Assembly (NCBI GenBank): GCA_900321595.1
Contig: ONWP01000165.1
Coordinates: forward strand, 1 to 7,867
Length of the DNA: 7,867 nucleotides
Direction of reading: 5' to 3'
DNA from: an uncultured Eubacteriales bacterium
GTDB taxonomy: Bacteria; Bacillota; Clostridia; Oscillospirales; Acutalibacteraceae
Position 1 is the stretch's first letter; each line of letters opens with the position of its first letter. The notes beneath the pieces are model-generated. The model had not been told where the DNA came from. It saw nothing but the letters and a program-made list of their open reading frames with translations, and made no database searches. The translations under genes and the position numbers were made by a program. Shown in pieces: positions 1 to 6,483 of this stretch.

Positions 1-372
1 ACATCTCTGGTCCAGACGATCGGACGCGCCGCGAGAAACGCGCAGGGGAAGGTCATCATGTACGCGGATACGGTTACGCCGCCGATGGAAAACGCGATCC
101 GAGAGACGATGCGCCGACGCTCGATCCAGCAGGAATATAACGAAACGCACGGGATCCGGCCGCAGACGATCGTCAAGCCGGTGCGCGACATCATTGAGAT
201 CGGCACGAAAGAGACGACGCAGAAGAAATTCAAAAAACAGATGAGTCCGGCTGAACGGCAGGCGCTGATCAGGCAGCTGACCGACGAAATGAAAGCAGCC
301 GCGAAGATCCTGGAATTCGAACACGCCGCGTATCTGCGCGATAAGATCGAGGAATTGAAAAAGGGGAAGTAA
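1..372 (+). CDS. uvrB: UvrABC system protein B, C-terminal part (5' end outside window)
   Basis: UvrB is the DNA-damage verification helicase of nucleotide excision repair. UvrA loads it onto DNA, and it then recruits the UvrC nuclease. The reading frame is open from base 1, so the last 123 codons are seen. The first visible residues, QTIGRAARNA (residues 5-14 of the fragment), are helicase motif VI, which carries the arginine-finger region. Next come the conserved stretches VIMYADT and RRRSIQQEYNETHGI. The last 40 or so residues (SPAERQALIRQLTDEMKAAA then EFEHAAYLRDKIEELK) form the UVR coiled-coil domain that contacts UvrA and UvrC. The ATG at 58 is an internal methionine, not the start. The stop codon TAA at 370-372 directly abuts the uvrA start, so the two are almost certainly co-transcribed and translationally coupled. 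Identification is firm; only the upstream part is missing. Confidence 0.97.
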   Translation, partial: TSLVQTIGRAARNAQGKVIMYADTVTPPMENAIRETMRRRSIQQEYNETHGIRPQTIVKPVRDIIEIGTKETTQKKFKKQMSPAERQALIRQLTDEMKAAAKILEFEHAAYLRDKIEELKKGK

Positions 373-3192
373 ATGCTGAAGGATATTGTCATAAAAGGCG
401 CGCGGGTCAACAATCTGAAAAATATCGATCTGACCGTACCCAGAGAAAAGCTCGTCGTGTTCACCGGACTGTCCGGCTCCGGCAAATCGAGCCTCGCGTT
501 TGATACAATATATGCGGAAGGACAGCGGCGCTATATCGAATCGCTGTCCAGCTACGCGCGTATGTTCCTCGGCCAGATGGACAAGCCGGATGTGGATTCG
601 ATCGACGGTCTGTCGCCTGCGATATCCATCGATCAGAAAACAACGTCCAAGAATCCGCGCTCGACCGTCGGAACGGTGACGGAGATCTACGATTACCTGC
701 GCCTGCTGTATGCGCGGCTCGGGACGCCGCACTGTCCGATCTGCGGACGGGAGATCAAACGACAGACCGTCGATCAGATCACGGATCAGATCATGGCGCT
801 GGGTGACGGCGCGAAGATCCAGCTGCTTGCGCCGATCGTGAAGGGCAAAAAAGGAACACAGAAGAAGGAGCTCGAAGTGGCGCGCAAAGGCGGTTTTGTC
901 CGTGCCAGGATCGACGGAAATATATATGATCTTTCAGAAGAGATCGAGCTGGAGAAAAACAAAAAACACACGCTGGAGATCGTCGTAGACCGCATTGTTG
1001 TGCGGGACGGGCAGCAAAGCCGTTTGACCGATTCGATCGAGCTTGCGACGAAGCTCAGCAAGGGTACCGTGACCGCGGTGTGCGGCGAGGATGAGTATGT
1101 CTACTCGATGAATTACGCGTGTCCGGAACACGGCGCGTCCATCGACGAACTGTCGCCCCGGATGTTCTCCTTCAATAATCCGTACGGCGCCTGTCCCACC
1201 TGCGGCGGTCTGAGCTTTTTCATGCGCGTCGATCCCGGTCTGATCGTGCCGGACGAATCGGTCTCGATCGCGGACGGCGCGATCAAGGCTCCCGGCTGGA
1301 GCAAGGCGGATTACTCGACGATCGCCGGCATGTATTTTGACGCGCTGGCCAAAAAGCACGGTTTCACTATGAACGTCCCGTATGGCGATCTGCCGGAAGA
1401 GGCGAAGCATGAGATCATGTACGGGACGGGCGGCGTTCCGCTGAAGCTCCACAGAGCCGGTCTTTTAGGCAAAGGCGCGTATGAGCAGCCGTTTGAAGGA
1501 CTGGTAAACAACCTCGAGCGCCGGTATAAAGAGACCACGTCGGATTGGGCGCGGTGGGAAATTGAACAGTATATGGTCGCGAAGCAGTGCCCGGACTGCA
1601 GGGGTGCGCGCCTGAAGAAAGAAGTGCTTGCCGTAACGGTCGGCGGTCTCAATATCTTTGAGTTTGTCAGCATGCCAGTCATGCGGGAGCTGGAATTTCT
1701 GAATCATCTGCAGTTTTCCGACCGTGAGATGAAAATCGGCGATCAGATCCTCAAGGAGCTTCGCGCCCGTCTGAACTTCCTGAATGCCGTCGGACTGAAT
1801 TATCTGACGCTCGCGCGAAGCGCGGGGACGCTTTCCGGCGGCGAAAGCCAGCGGATCCGTCTGGCGACGCAGATCGGTTCCTCTCTTATGGGGGTTTTGT
1901 ACATTCTGGATGAGCCGAGCATCGGTCTGCATCAGCGCGATAACGATAAGCTGATCGCCACGCTGAAGCAGCTGCGGGATCAGGGCAACTCGCTGATCGT
2001 TGTGGAACACGATGAAGAGACCATGTATGCGGCGGATTACATTGTCGATATCGGGCCCGGCGCGGGGATCCACGGCGGCGAAGTCGTGTGTGCCGGTACG
2101 GTAGAGGATATCAAGAGATGCCCGGCGTCGATCACGGGACAGTATCTGTCCGGCGCGCGGCAGATTCCCGTCCCGGCGCAGAGACGACCCGGAAACGGGC
2201 ATTTTCTGACGGTTGTCGGCGCGGAGGAGAATAACCTGAAAAGTATCGACGTTTCCGTTCCGCTCGGGCAGTTCGTCGCGGTGACAGGCGTTTCCGGTTC
2301 CGGAAAATCAAGTCTTGTCAATGAGATCATTTACAAAGCGCTCGCGTCGAAGCTGAATCGCGCGAAGACGTTCCCCGGCAAGCATAAGAAGCTTACAGGG
2401 CTTTCGCACCTTGACAAGGTCATTGCCATCGATCAATCGCCGATCGGCCGGACGCCTCGATCCAATCCCGCGACCTATACGGGCGTCTTTACGGATATCC
2501 GAACCCTGTTCTCCATGACGCAGGACGCGAAAATGCGCGGATACGGCCCGGGAAGATTCTCCTTTAACGTCGCCGGCGGCCGATGCGAGGCGTGCCAGGG
2601 CGACGGGATCGTAAAGATCGAGATGAATTTCCTTTCCGATGTTTTCGTTCCCTGCGAGGTTTGCGGCGGCGCCCGGTATAATCGCGAAACGCTGGAGGTT
2701 CGCTATAAAGGGAAGAATATCAGCGAGGTGCTCGATATGACCGTGGAAGAGGGGATGAACCTCTTTTCCTCCGTCCCGAAGGTGAAACGCAAGCTGCAGA
2801 CGCTCTACGACGTCGGTCTCGGATACATCAAGATCGGGCAGAGCGCCACGACTCTTTCCGGCGGCGAGGCGCAGCGTGTTAAACTGGCAACTGAGCTGTC
2901 GCGCCGTTCGACAGGCAAGACGTTTTATATACTCGACGAGCCGACGACCGGTCTGCACACCGCGGACGTGCATCGCCTGATCGACGTGCTTCAAAAGCTT
3001 GTGGACGCGGGAAATACGGTTCTCGTGATCGAGCATAATCTGGATGTGATCAAAAACGCGGATACGATCATTGATCTCGGGCCGGAAGGCGGAGACGGCG
3101 GCGGACGGCTTGTCTTCTGCGGCGCACCGGAAGAGATCATAAACTGTTCAGAAAGCTATACCGGACAATACCTGAAAAAATACCTGAAGTGA
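373..3192 (+). CDS. uvrA: UvrABC system protein A (excinuclease ATPase subunit)
   Basis: UvrA is the cytoplasmic damage-sensing ATPase of nucleotide excision repair. It acts as a dimer and hands lesions to UvrB. At 939 aa it has the usual full length. It is a tandem ABC-type ATPase with insertions. Walker A is at 32-40 (GLSGSGKSS) and 639-647 (GVSGSGKSS). ABC signatures LSGGESQ and LSGGEAQ are near 487-493 and 828-834. Walker B ILDEP is at 511-515 and 853-857. Zinc-binding pairs visible are C121/C124, C250 and H253 with C274/C277, C406/C409, and C738/C741 with C761/C764. All catalytic and zinc residues expected for the family are present, so it should be active. The start ATG follows the uvrB stop with no gap, and the purine-rich AAGGGG at 361-366 inside uvrB serves as ribosome binding site. 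No LexA-type operator can be assessed because the operon promoter lies upstream of the window. Confidence 0.98.
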   Translation: MLKDIVIKGARVNNLKNIDLTVPREKLVVFTGLSGSGKSSLAFDTIYAEGQRRYIESLSSYARMFLGQMDKPDVDSIDGLSPAISIDQKTTSKNPRSTVGTVTEIYDYLRLLYARLGTPHCPICGREIKRQTVDQITDQIMALGDGAKIQLLAPIVKGKKGTQKKELEVARKGGFVRARIDGNIYDLSEEIELEKNKKHTLEIVVDRIVVRDGQQSRLTDSIELATKLSKGTVTAVCGEDEYVYSMNYACPEHGASIDELSPRMFSFNNPYGACPTCGGLSFFMRVDPGLIVPDESVSIADGAIKAPGWSKADYSTIAGMYFDALAKKHGFTMNVPYGDLPEEAKHEIMYGTGGVPLKLHRAGLLGKGAYEQPFEGLVNNLERRYKETTSDWARWEIEQYMVAKQCPDCRGARLKKEVLAVTVGGLNIFEFVSMPVMRELEFLNHLQFSDREMKIGDQILKELRARLNFLNAVGLNYLTLARSAGTLSGGESQRIRLATQIGSSLMGVLYILDEPSIGLHQRDNDKLIATLKQLRDQGNSLIVVEHDEETMYAADYIVDIGPGAGIHGGEVVCAGTVEDIKRCPASITGQYLSGARQIPVPAQRRPGNGHFLTVVGAEENNLKSIDVSVPLGQFVAVTGVSGSGKSSLVNEIIYKALASKLNRAKTFPGKHKKLTGLSHLDKVIAIDQSPIGRTPRSNPATYTGVFTDIRTLFSMTQDAKMRGYGPGRFSFNVAGGRCEACQGDGIVKIEMNFLSDVFVPCEVCGGARYNRETLEVRYKGKNISEVLDMTVEEGMNLFSSVPKVKRKLQTLYDVGLGYIKIGQSATTLSGGEAQRVKLATELSRRSTGKTFYILDEPTTGLHTADVHRLIDVLQKLVDAGNTVLVIEHNLDVIKNADTIIDLGPEGGDGGGRLVFCGAPEEIINCSESYTGQYLKKYLK

Positions 3193-3202
3193 GGCGTCGT
3201 TT

Positions 3203-3916
3203 ATGAATAAGAAGGTTTTATGCTTTGTCCTGCTGATCCTTTCCGTATCTCTTTTGTTTACTTCGTGTGCCGAAAAAACAAAAACAGGCGACAATACAAC
3301 AGAAGCGTCGGAAGCGCTTTCCCAAAACGGCGCGGAAACGCCGGCTTCGGAATCAGTTTCCGCAGAGTCGGAAAGTGTGACGTACCCGCAGCCCGATTTT
3401 GCGTATTTTAAGACGGAAGAAGAAGTGCTTGCAAGCTTCCCGAAAACGACCAGCGCGCGTGTGGAGGAAGCGGAGCCCGTATCAGGAGAATCGAAGGTTC
3501 GCTATTACAACGGCGATCAACTGACGGAAGAACGGACGTATATAGAGGACGGCAAACTCCAGGGAGCGGTATTCTATGACGCGGCCGGGAAGGCTACGTT
3601 CAAGTATTCATATGAATATTTTGACGACGGGTTCGTTCTTGATTTCGTGCATTTCAAGGATGAGAAAATCACAGACGACTGGGGATACAGCTTCTTCCCG
3701 GACGGTCGCACAAACGGAGTCAAGCGCGTTCTGTATGACGCGGACGGGAATATGACTGACGCATGCTTCTATGAATTCAACGAGGCCGGCGAGGTGATCA
3801 ATTACGAGAATACGGAAACGCTCCAGCAATACATCGTCAACGCGCTCAGCGATCGTCTCGGTCAGGCGCTGACGCCGGAGGCTATTCTCGGCGCGCTCGG
3901 CGGAGAATTGAAATAA
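3203..3916 (+). CDS. putative lipoprotein with internal repeat, function unknown
   Basis: I do not recognise this 237-aa protein. It begins with a lipoprotein signal peptide: KK at residues 3-4, a hydrophobic core to about residue 19, then FTSC with the lipidated cysteine at 22, so it should be anchored to the outer face of the cytoplasmic membrane. Residues 23-60 are a Glu/Ser/Thr/Ala-rich, probably disordered linker. From about 98 to 201 the protein is aromatic- and Gly/Asp-rich. It contains two gaplessly alignable 26-residue units, 123-148 and 176-201, each built as V-x-Y-D-A-x-G followed by a YE pair and G-x-V. This resembles the beta-hairpin repeats of YD/MORN/YwqK-like proteins, which is only a structural analogy. 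The C-terminal 30 residues look helical. The gene starts 10 bases after the uvrA stop, with GAGG at 3191-3194 as ribosome binding site, so it is probably the last gene of the uvrBA transcript. A role in DNA repair is not implied by its sequence. Confidence 0.85.
   Translation: MNKKVLCFVLLILSVSLLFTSCAEKTKTGDNTTEASEALSQNGAETPASESVSAESESVTYPQPDFAYFKTEEEVLASFPKTTSARVEEAEPVSGESKVRYYNGDQLTEERTYIEDGKLQGAVFYDAAGKATFKYSYEYFDDGFVLDFVHFKDEKITDDWGYSFFPDGRTNGVKRVLYDADGNMTDACFYEFNEAGEVINYENTETLQQYIVNALSDRLGQALTPEAILGALGGELK
3569..3805 (+). repeat. degenerate tandem protein-coding repeat inside the lipoprotein gene
   Basis: Codons 123-148 (3569-3646) and 176-201 (3728-3805) encode 26-residue units that align without gaps. 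Ten positions are identical (V, Y, D, A, G, T, Y, E, G, V) and several others are conservative (F/L, K/N, Y/F, D/E, L/I, D/N, F/Y). The similarity extends upstream through a shared [E/P]DG[K/R] turn if a two-residue gap is allowed, giving a repeat period of about 51-53 residues. The nucleotide sequences of the two copies have diverged, so the duplication is old and kept at the protein level. Confidence 0.6.
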
Positions 3917-3931
3917 CAGAGAAATTTTGGC

Positions 3932-3960
3932 TTGACAAATCCGGTTCGGTTGTGTATAAT
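3932..3960 (+). promoter_or_regulatory. consensus vegetative promoter for the ylxM-ffh-rpsP-khpA operon
   Basis: TTGACA at 3932-3937 and TATAAT at 3955-3960 match the housekeeping sigma factor consensus at all 12 positions. They are separated by 17 bases, the optimal spacing. The predicted transcription start is around 3967, leaving a leader of about 36 bases before the ylxM ATG. The -35 box lies 15 bases after the stop codon of the lipoprotein gene, and no terminator precedes it. Read-through from the uvrBA transcript is therefore possible as well. Confidence 0.9.
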
Positions 3961-3966
3961 ACAGCA

Positions 3967-3990
3967 CTGTAAAGTAATTCTTCTTTACAG
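3967..3990 (+). promoter_or_regulatory. perfect inverted repeat at the predicted ylxM transcription start (5' hairpin or operator)
   Basis: CTGTAAAG at 3967-3974 is repeated in inverted form as CTTTACAG at 3983-3990, with an 8-base spacer. The left arm starts 7 bases after the -10 box, at the expected first transcribed base. The right arm touches the ribosome binding site AGGGGTGG at 3991-3998. In RNA it would form a hairpin at the extreme 5' end of the operon mRNA. In DNA it is a dyad suited to a dimeric HTH protein. It is too AT-rich, and lacks a following T-run, to be an intrinsic terminator. Which of the two forms matters cannot be told from sequence. Confidence 0.65.
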
Positions 3991-4002
3991 AGGGGTGGAA
4001 AT

Positions 4003-4377
4003 ATGGCAAAGGATTTGAATATCAACGTGCTGCTGTATTTCTACGGCGGGCTTCTGACAGACCGTAAACGTGAGTTTCTTGAGTACTATTACAATGACGA
4101 TATGTCATTGGGGGAGATCGCAGAGATCTCAGGGATCAGCAGACAGGGCGTGCGCGACGCGATCAAACGCGCCGAGGAAACGCTGACGGACGCGGAGCGC
4201 CGTCTCGGTTTTGCGCGGAAAGACGCGATCCTGCGTGCGAAGCTCGGCGAGATCTCAGACTGCGCGGAGAAGATCCGCAATGAAAACTATCGGGGCAGTT
4301 TGTCCAAAACGATCAATGATTTGACGGTACAGATCCAGTCCATCTGCGGCGATCTGGCTGATTCGGATCAAACGTGA
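4003..4377 (+). CDS. ylxM: YlxM family HTH protein (UPF0122), SRP-associated
   Basis: This is a 124-aa cytoplasmic protein of the YlxM/p13-like family, whose members sit next to ffh in Bacillota and have been linked to signal recognition particle function. The N-terminal half carries the family hallmarks: LLYFYGGLLTDRKREFLEYY at residues 10-29, then a sigma-70 region 4-like helix-turn-helix at roughly 34-60 (SLGEIAEISGISRQGVRDAI). The C-terminal half (about 61-118) is charged and predicted helical. Start ATG 4003 is preceded by AGGGGTGG at 3991-3998, 4 bases away. It is the first gene of its operon and lies 13 bases upstream of ffh, which supports the assignment. The HTH makes DNA or RNA binding plausible, and autoregulation through the dyad at 3967-3990 is an inference only. 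Confidence 0.93.
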   Translation: MAKDLNINVLLYFYGGLLTDRKREFLEYYYNDDMSLGEIAEISGISRQGVRDAIKRAEETLTDAERRLGFARKDAILRAKLGEISDCAEKIRNENYRGSLSKTINDLTVQIQSICGDLADSDQT

Positions 4378-4390
4378 GAGGTATTGATAT

Positions 4391-5743
4391 ATGGCATTTG
4401 AAGGACTTTCCGACAGACTCGACAACGCCTTCAAAAAGCTGCGCAGCAAGGGCAGTCTGACTGAAGCCGACGTTAAGGAGGCGATGCGCGAGGTGCGTCT
4501 CGCGCTTCTGGAGGCGGACGTCAGTTATAAGGTCGCGAAAGACTTTACGACGTCTGTGACGCAGAAGGCGATCGGCGCGAAGGTCATGGAGAGCCTGACG
4601 CCCGCGCAGATGGTCATCAAGATCGTCAATGAAGAGCTGACGGCTTTGATGGGCGGTACGCAGGCGCGTCTTGCGAATGCGGCGCATCCGCCGACGATCG
4701 TCATGATGTGCGGTCTGCAGGGCTCCGGTAAAACGACGCATTCCGCGAAGATCGCGAAACGGCTGAAGAGTGAAGGGCACAGACCGCTTCTTGCGGCTTG
4801 CGATATCTACCGTCCCGCCGCGATCAAGCAGCTGCAGGTGATCGGCGAGCAGGCCGGCGTCCCTGTCTTCGAGATGGGCACGGTGAATCCTGTCACGATC
4901 GCGAAGGAAGCCGTCCGATACGCGCGCGACAACGGCTACGACTACGTGTTCCTTGACACGGCCGGACGTCTGCACACCGACGAGCAGCTCATGGATGAGC
5001 TGAAGAATATCAAAGCGACCGTTCATCCGCACGAGATCCTGCTCGTGGTTGACTCCATGACCGGTCAGGACGCGGTCAACGTCGCGGATACCTTCAATGA
5101 AGCGCTCGGGATCGACGGTCTTGTTCTTACCAAGCTGGACGGCGACACGCGCGGCGGCGCCGCGCTGAGCGCCAGAGCGATCACCGGCAAGCCGATCAAA
5201 TTTGTCGGCGTCGGTGAAAAGCTGGATGATCTCGATGTTTTCCACCCGGATCGCATGGCGTCGCGTATCCTCGGCATGGGCGATATGCTGTCGCTGATCG
5301 AAAAGGCGGAGCAGGCGCTTGATGAAAAGAAGGCGCTTGAACTCGAAGAGCGTCTGCGCAAGAATAAGTTTGACCTGAACGATCTGCTGACGCAGCTGCG
5401 TGAAGTGCGCAAGATGGGCTCGATGAAGGATATCCTCGGGTTGCTGCCCGGAATCGGACGCAAGATCAAAGACGTTGACGTTGACGAGTCCGCGCTCGAC
5501 AAGACGGAAGCCATCATCAACTCGATGACCAAGAAGGAACGGGCGAATCCGGATATCATCAATCCGTCCAGAAAGCGCAGGATCGCAGCCGGCTGCGGTA
5601 TGCAGGTCGAGGACGTCAACAGGCTGCTCGCGCAGTATCGGCAGATGCAGAAGATGTTCAAGCAGATGAATTCCAAAAGCGGAAAGAAAAAGCTGCGTCA
5701 GATGCAGCAGTCAATGGGTCCCGGCGGATTCCCGGGCATGTAG
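4391..5743 (+). CDS. ffh: signal recognition particle GTPase Ffh (SRP54)
   Basis: Ffh binds the SRP RNA and the signal sequences of nascent membrane and secreted proteins, and delivers ribosomes to the receptor FtsY at the membrane. The 450-aa length is typical. The N-domain (1-88) includes the conserved EVRLALLEADV. The G-domain shows GLQGSGKTT (108-116, P-loop), DIYRPAA (138-144), DTAGR (189-193), DSMTGQDA (221-228), TKLDGDTRGG (247-256) and GVGE near 273. The M-domain (about 296-450) has GMGDML, LLPGIG, the RNA-binding SRKRRIAAGCGMQVEDVNRL (393-412) and a Met/Gln/Lys-rich tail ending in GGFPGM. All key residues are present. GAGAGG at 4376-4381, overlapping the ylxM stop, is the ribosome binding site and supports coupled expression. 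SRP RNA and ftsY are not in the window. Confidence 0.98.
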   Translation: MAFEGLSDRLDNAFKKLRSKGSLTEADVKEAMREVRLALLEADVSYKVAKDFTTSVTQKAIGAKVMESLTPAQMVIKIVNEELTALMGGTQARLANAAHPPTIVMMCGLQGSGKTTHSAKIAKRLKSEGHRPLLAACDIYRPAAIKQLQVIGEQAGVPVFEMGTVNPVTIAKEAVRYARDNGYDYVFLDTAGRLHTDEQLMDELKNIKATVHPHEILLVVDSMTGQDAVNVADTFNEALGIDGLVLTKLDGDTRGGAALSARAITGKPIKFVGVGEKLDDLDVFHPDRMASRILGMGDMLSLIEKAEQALDEKKALELEERLRKNKFDLNDLLTQLREVRKMGSMKDILGLLPGIGRKIKDVDVDESALDKTEAIINSMTKKERANPDIINPSRKRRIAAGCGMQVEDVNRLLAQYRQMQKMFKQMNSKSGKKKLRQMQQSMGPGGFPGM

Positions 5744-5789
5744 ATCGGTCACACATTCAAAGTGTTTATAAATTACTGGAGGTAATAAA

Positions 5790-6032
5790 ATGGCAGTCAA
5801 AATTCGTCTTCGTCGCATGGGCGCCAAGAGAGCACCCTTCTATCGCATCGTGGTTGCGGATTCCAGATTTCCTCGTGACGGCAGATTCATCGAGGAAGTC
5901 GGCACCTACGATCCCACCAAGAATCCTGCAGCCGTAACGGTTGACGCGGAAGCCGTGAAGAAATGGATCGGCAACGGCGCGCAGCCCACGGATACGGTGA
6001 GAGCCCTTCTTAAGAAGCAGGGTATCATATAA
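5790..6032 (+). CDS. rpsP: 30S ribosomal protein S16
   Basis: S16 is a small-subunit protein that binds 16S rRNA and assists 30S assembly. The 80-aa product is of normal short length. It begins with the family signature VKIRLRRMGAKRAPFYRIVV (residues 3-22), followed by ADSRFPRDGRFIEEVGTYDP. The ribosome binding site GGAGGT at 5778-5783 lies 6 bases before the ATG and is among the strongest in the window, as expected for a ribosomal protein. It follows ffh by 46 bases that contain no terminator, so it should be part of the ylxM operon. The high stoichiometry needed for S16 relative to Ffh could be met by the better ribosome binding site or by mRNA processing. Confidence 0.98.
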   Translation: MAVKIRLRRMGAKRAPFYRIVVADSRFPRDGRFIEEVGTYDPTKNPAAVTVDAEAVKKWIGNGAQPTDTVRALLKKQGII

Positions 6033-6053
6033 GAAAACGGTGTAGCCGTTTTC
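6033..6053 (+). other. intergenic hairpin between rpsP and khpA
   Basis: GAAAACGG at 6033-6040 and CCGTTTTC at 6046-6053 form a perfect 8-bp stem with a 5-base loop. The stem begins on the base directly after the rpsP stop codon. It is not followed by a T-run, so it is unlikely to terminate fully. It ends 10 bases before the khpA ribosome binding site. A role in protecting the 3' end of rpsP mRNA, or in partial termination that lowers khpA expression, is plausible but inferred. Confidence 0.5.
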
Positions 6054-6079
6054 GGTGATCACGAAGGAGGAAAAGGGAA

Positions 6080-6313
6080 ATGGAAGAACTGCTTATCGCC
6101 ATCGCCAAGGGGCTTGTTGACGCTCCCGATGCCGTGAACGTGACCGTTGATCCTGAGGACGAAGAGGGTATCGTCGTATACCATCTGCATGTTGCTGAGG
6201 ATGATATGGGACGTGTGATCGGCAAACAGGGCCGCATCGCCAAGGCGATCCGCACGGTCATGCGAGCGACCGCAAACCGCAAGGACATGAAAGTCCAGGT
6301 CGAGATCGACTGA
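6080..6313 (+). CDS. khpA: KhpA (YlqC) KH-domain RNA-binding protein
   Basis: This 77-aa protein consists of a single KH domain. The RNA-binding loop GKQG is at residues 48-51 within GRVIGKQGRIAKAIRTVM, preceded by the VTVDPEDEEGIVVYHLHV strands. In Gram-positive bacteria KhpA pairs with KhpB (Jag/EloR) to bind RNAs and affects cell elongation and division; this is known for the family and not visible here. The start ATG is supported by AAGGAGG at 6064-6070, 9 bases upstream. Its place directly after rpsP is the standard one in Bacillota, where rimM and trmD often follow. Here the operon stops instead at a terminator 23 bases after the khpA stop. Length and sequence are ordinary for the family. 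Confidence 0.95.
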   Translation: MEELLIAIAKGLVDAPDAVNVTVDPEDEEGIVVYHLHVAEDDMGRVIGKQGRIAKAIRTVMRATANRKDMKVQVEID

Positions 6314-6335
6314 TCCTGCAGATGATAAGTGAGTG

Positions 6336-6378
6336 AAACAAAAAGAGCTGTCTTCTCTGATTCAGCTCTTTTTGTTTT
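6336..6378 (+). terminator. intrinsic terminator ending the ylxM-khpA operon
   Basis: AAACAAAAAGAGCTG at 6336-6350 pairs perfectly with CAGCTCTTTTTGTTT at 6363-6377, a 15-bp inverted repeat with a 12-base loop. The GC-containing core GAGCTG/CAGCTC is followed by TTTTTGTTTT, giving the classic stem plus T-tract on the + strand. The matching A-tract on the left side means the structure could also stop transcription coming from the other direction. It lies 23 bases after the khpA stop and separates that operon from the glycosidase gene. Confidence 0.92.
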
Positions 6379-6412
6379 ATTGCTTTTCTCCGGGTTTTCT
6401 GCATTTGATTCT

Positions 6413-6440
6413 TTGAAAAACCAGTGAAGTATGTTACAAT
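6413..6440 (+). promoter_or_regulatory. predicted promoter of the GH127-like gene
   Basis: TTGAAA at 6413-6418 and TACAAT at 6435-6440 are 16 bases apart. TGT at 6432-6434 supplies an extended -10 motif. The predicted start near 6447 leaves a leader of about 37 bases. The promoter lies just after the operon terminator, where an independent one is needed. No clear operator or catabolite-repression site was recognised in the rest of the 170-base intergenic stretch (6314-6483), which otherwise holds only the terminator and this promoter. Confidence 0.65.
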
Positions 6441-6483
6441 AGGGATCAGATTATGAAAGATAAAGGCGATCAGGGAGTCAACA

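Noticed and set aside
58..60. ATG 58 as the start of a separate small protein
   Set aside because: The frame continues upstream to base 1 with conserved UvrB motif VI, so this is an internal methionine.
1465..2202. 245-codon minus-strand open frame opposite uvrA
   Set aside because: A shadow of uvrA codon use; no ribosome binding site or family resemblance. The same applies to the 242-codon frame at 2308-3036.
3220..3411. 63-codon + strand frame overlapping the lipoprotein gene
   Set aside because: Out of frame with a gene that has a clear signal peptide and ribosome binding site; its Arg/Cys-rich product looks like a frameshifted read.
4313..5245. 310-codon open frame on the minus strand opposite ffh
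   Set aside because: It lies wholly over ylxM/ffh, its product is Arg/His/Asp-rich with no recognisable domain, and such frames arise from the GC-rich third positions of the real gene.
5744..5789. Possible promoter or attenuator between ffh and rpsP (TATAAA, short ACAC/GTGT dyad)
   Set aside because: No -35 match lies at correct spacing and the dyad is only 4 bp, within chance expectation; the stretch reads as an ordinary operon spacer.
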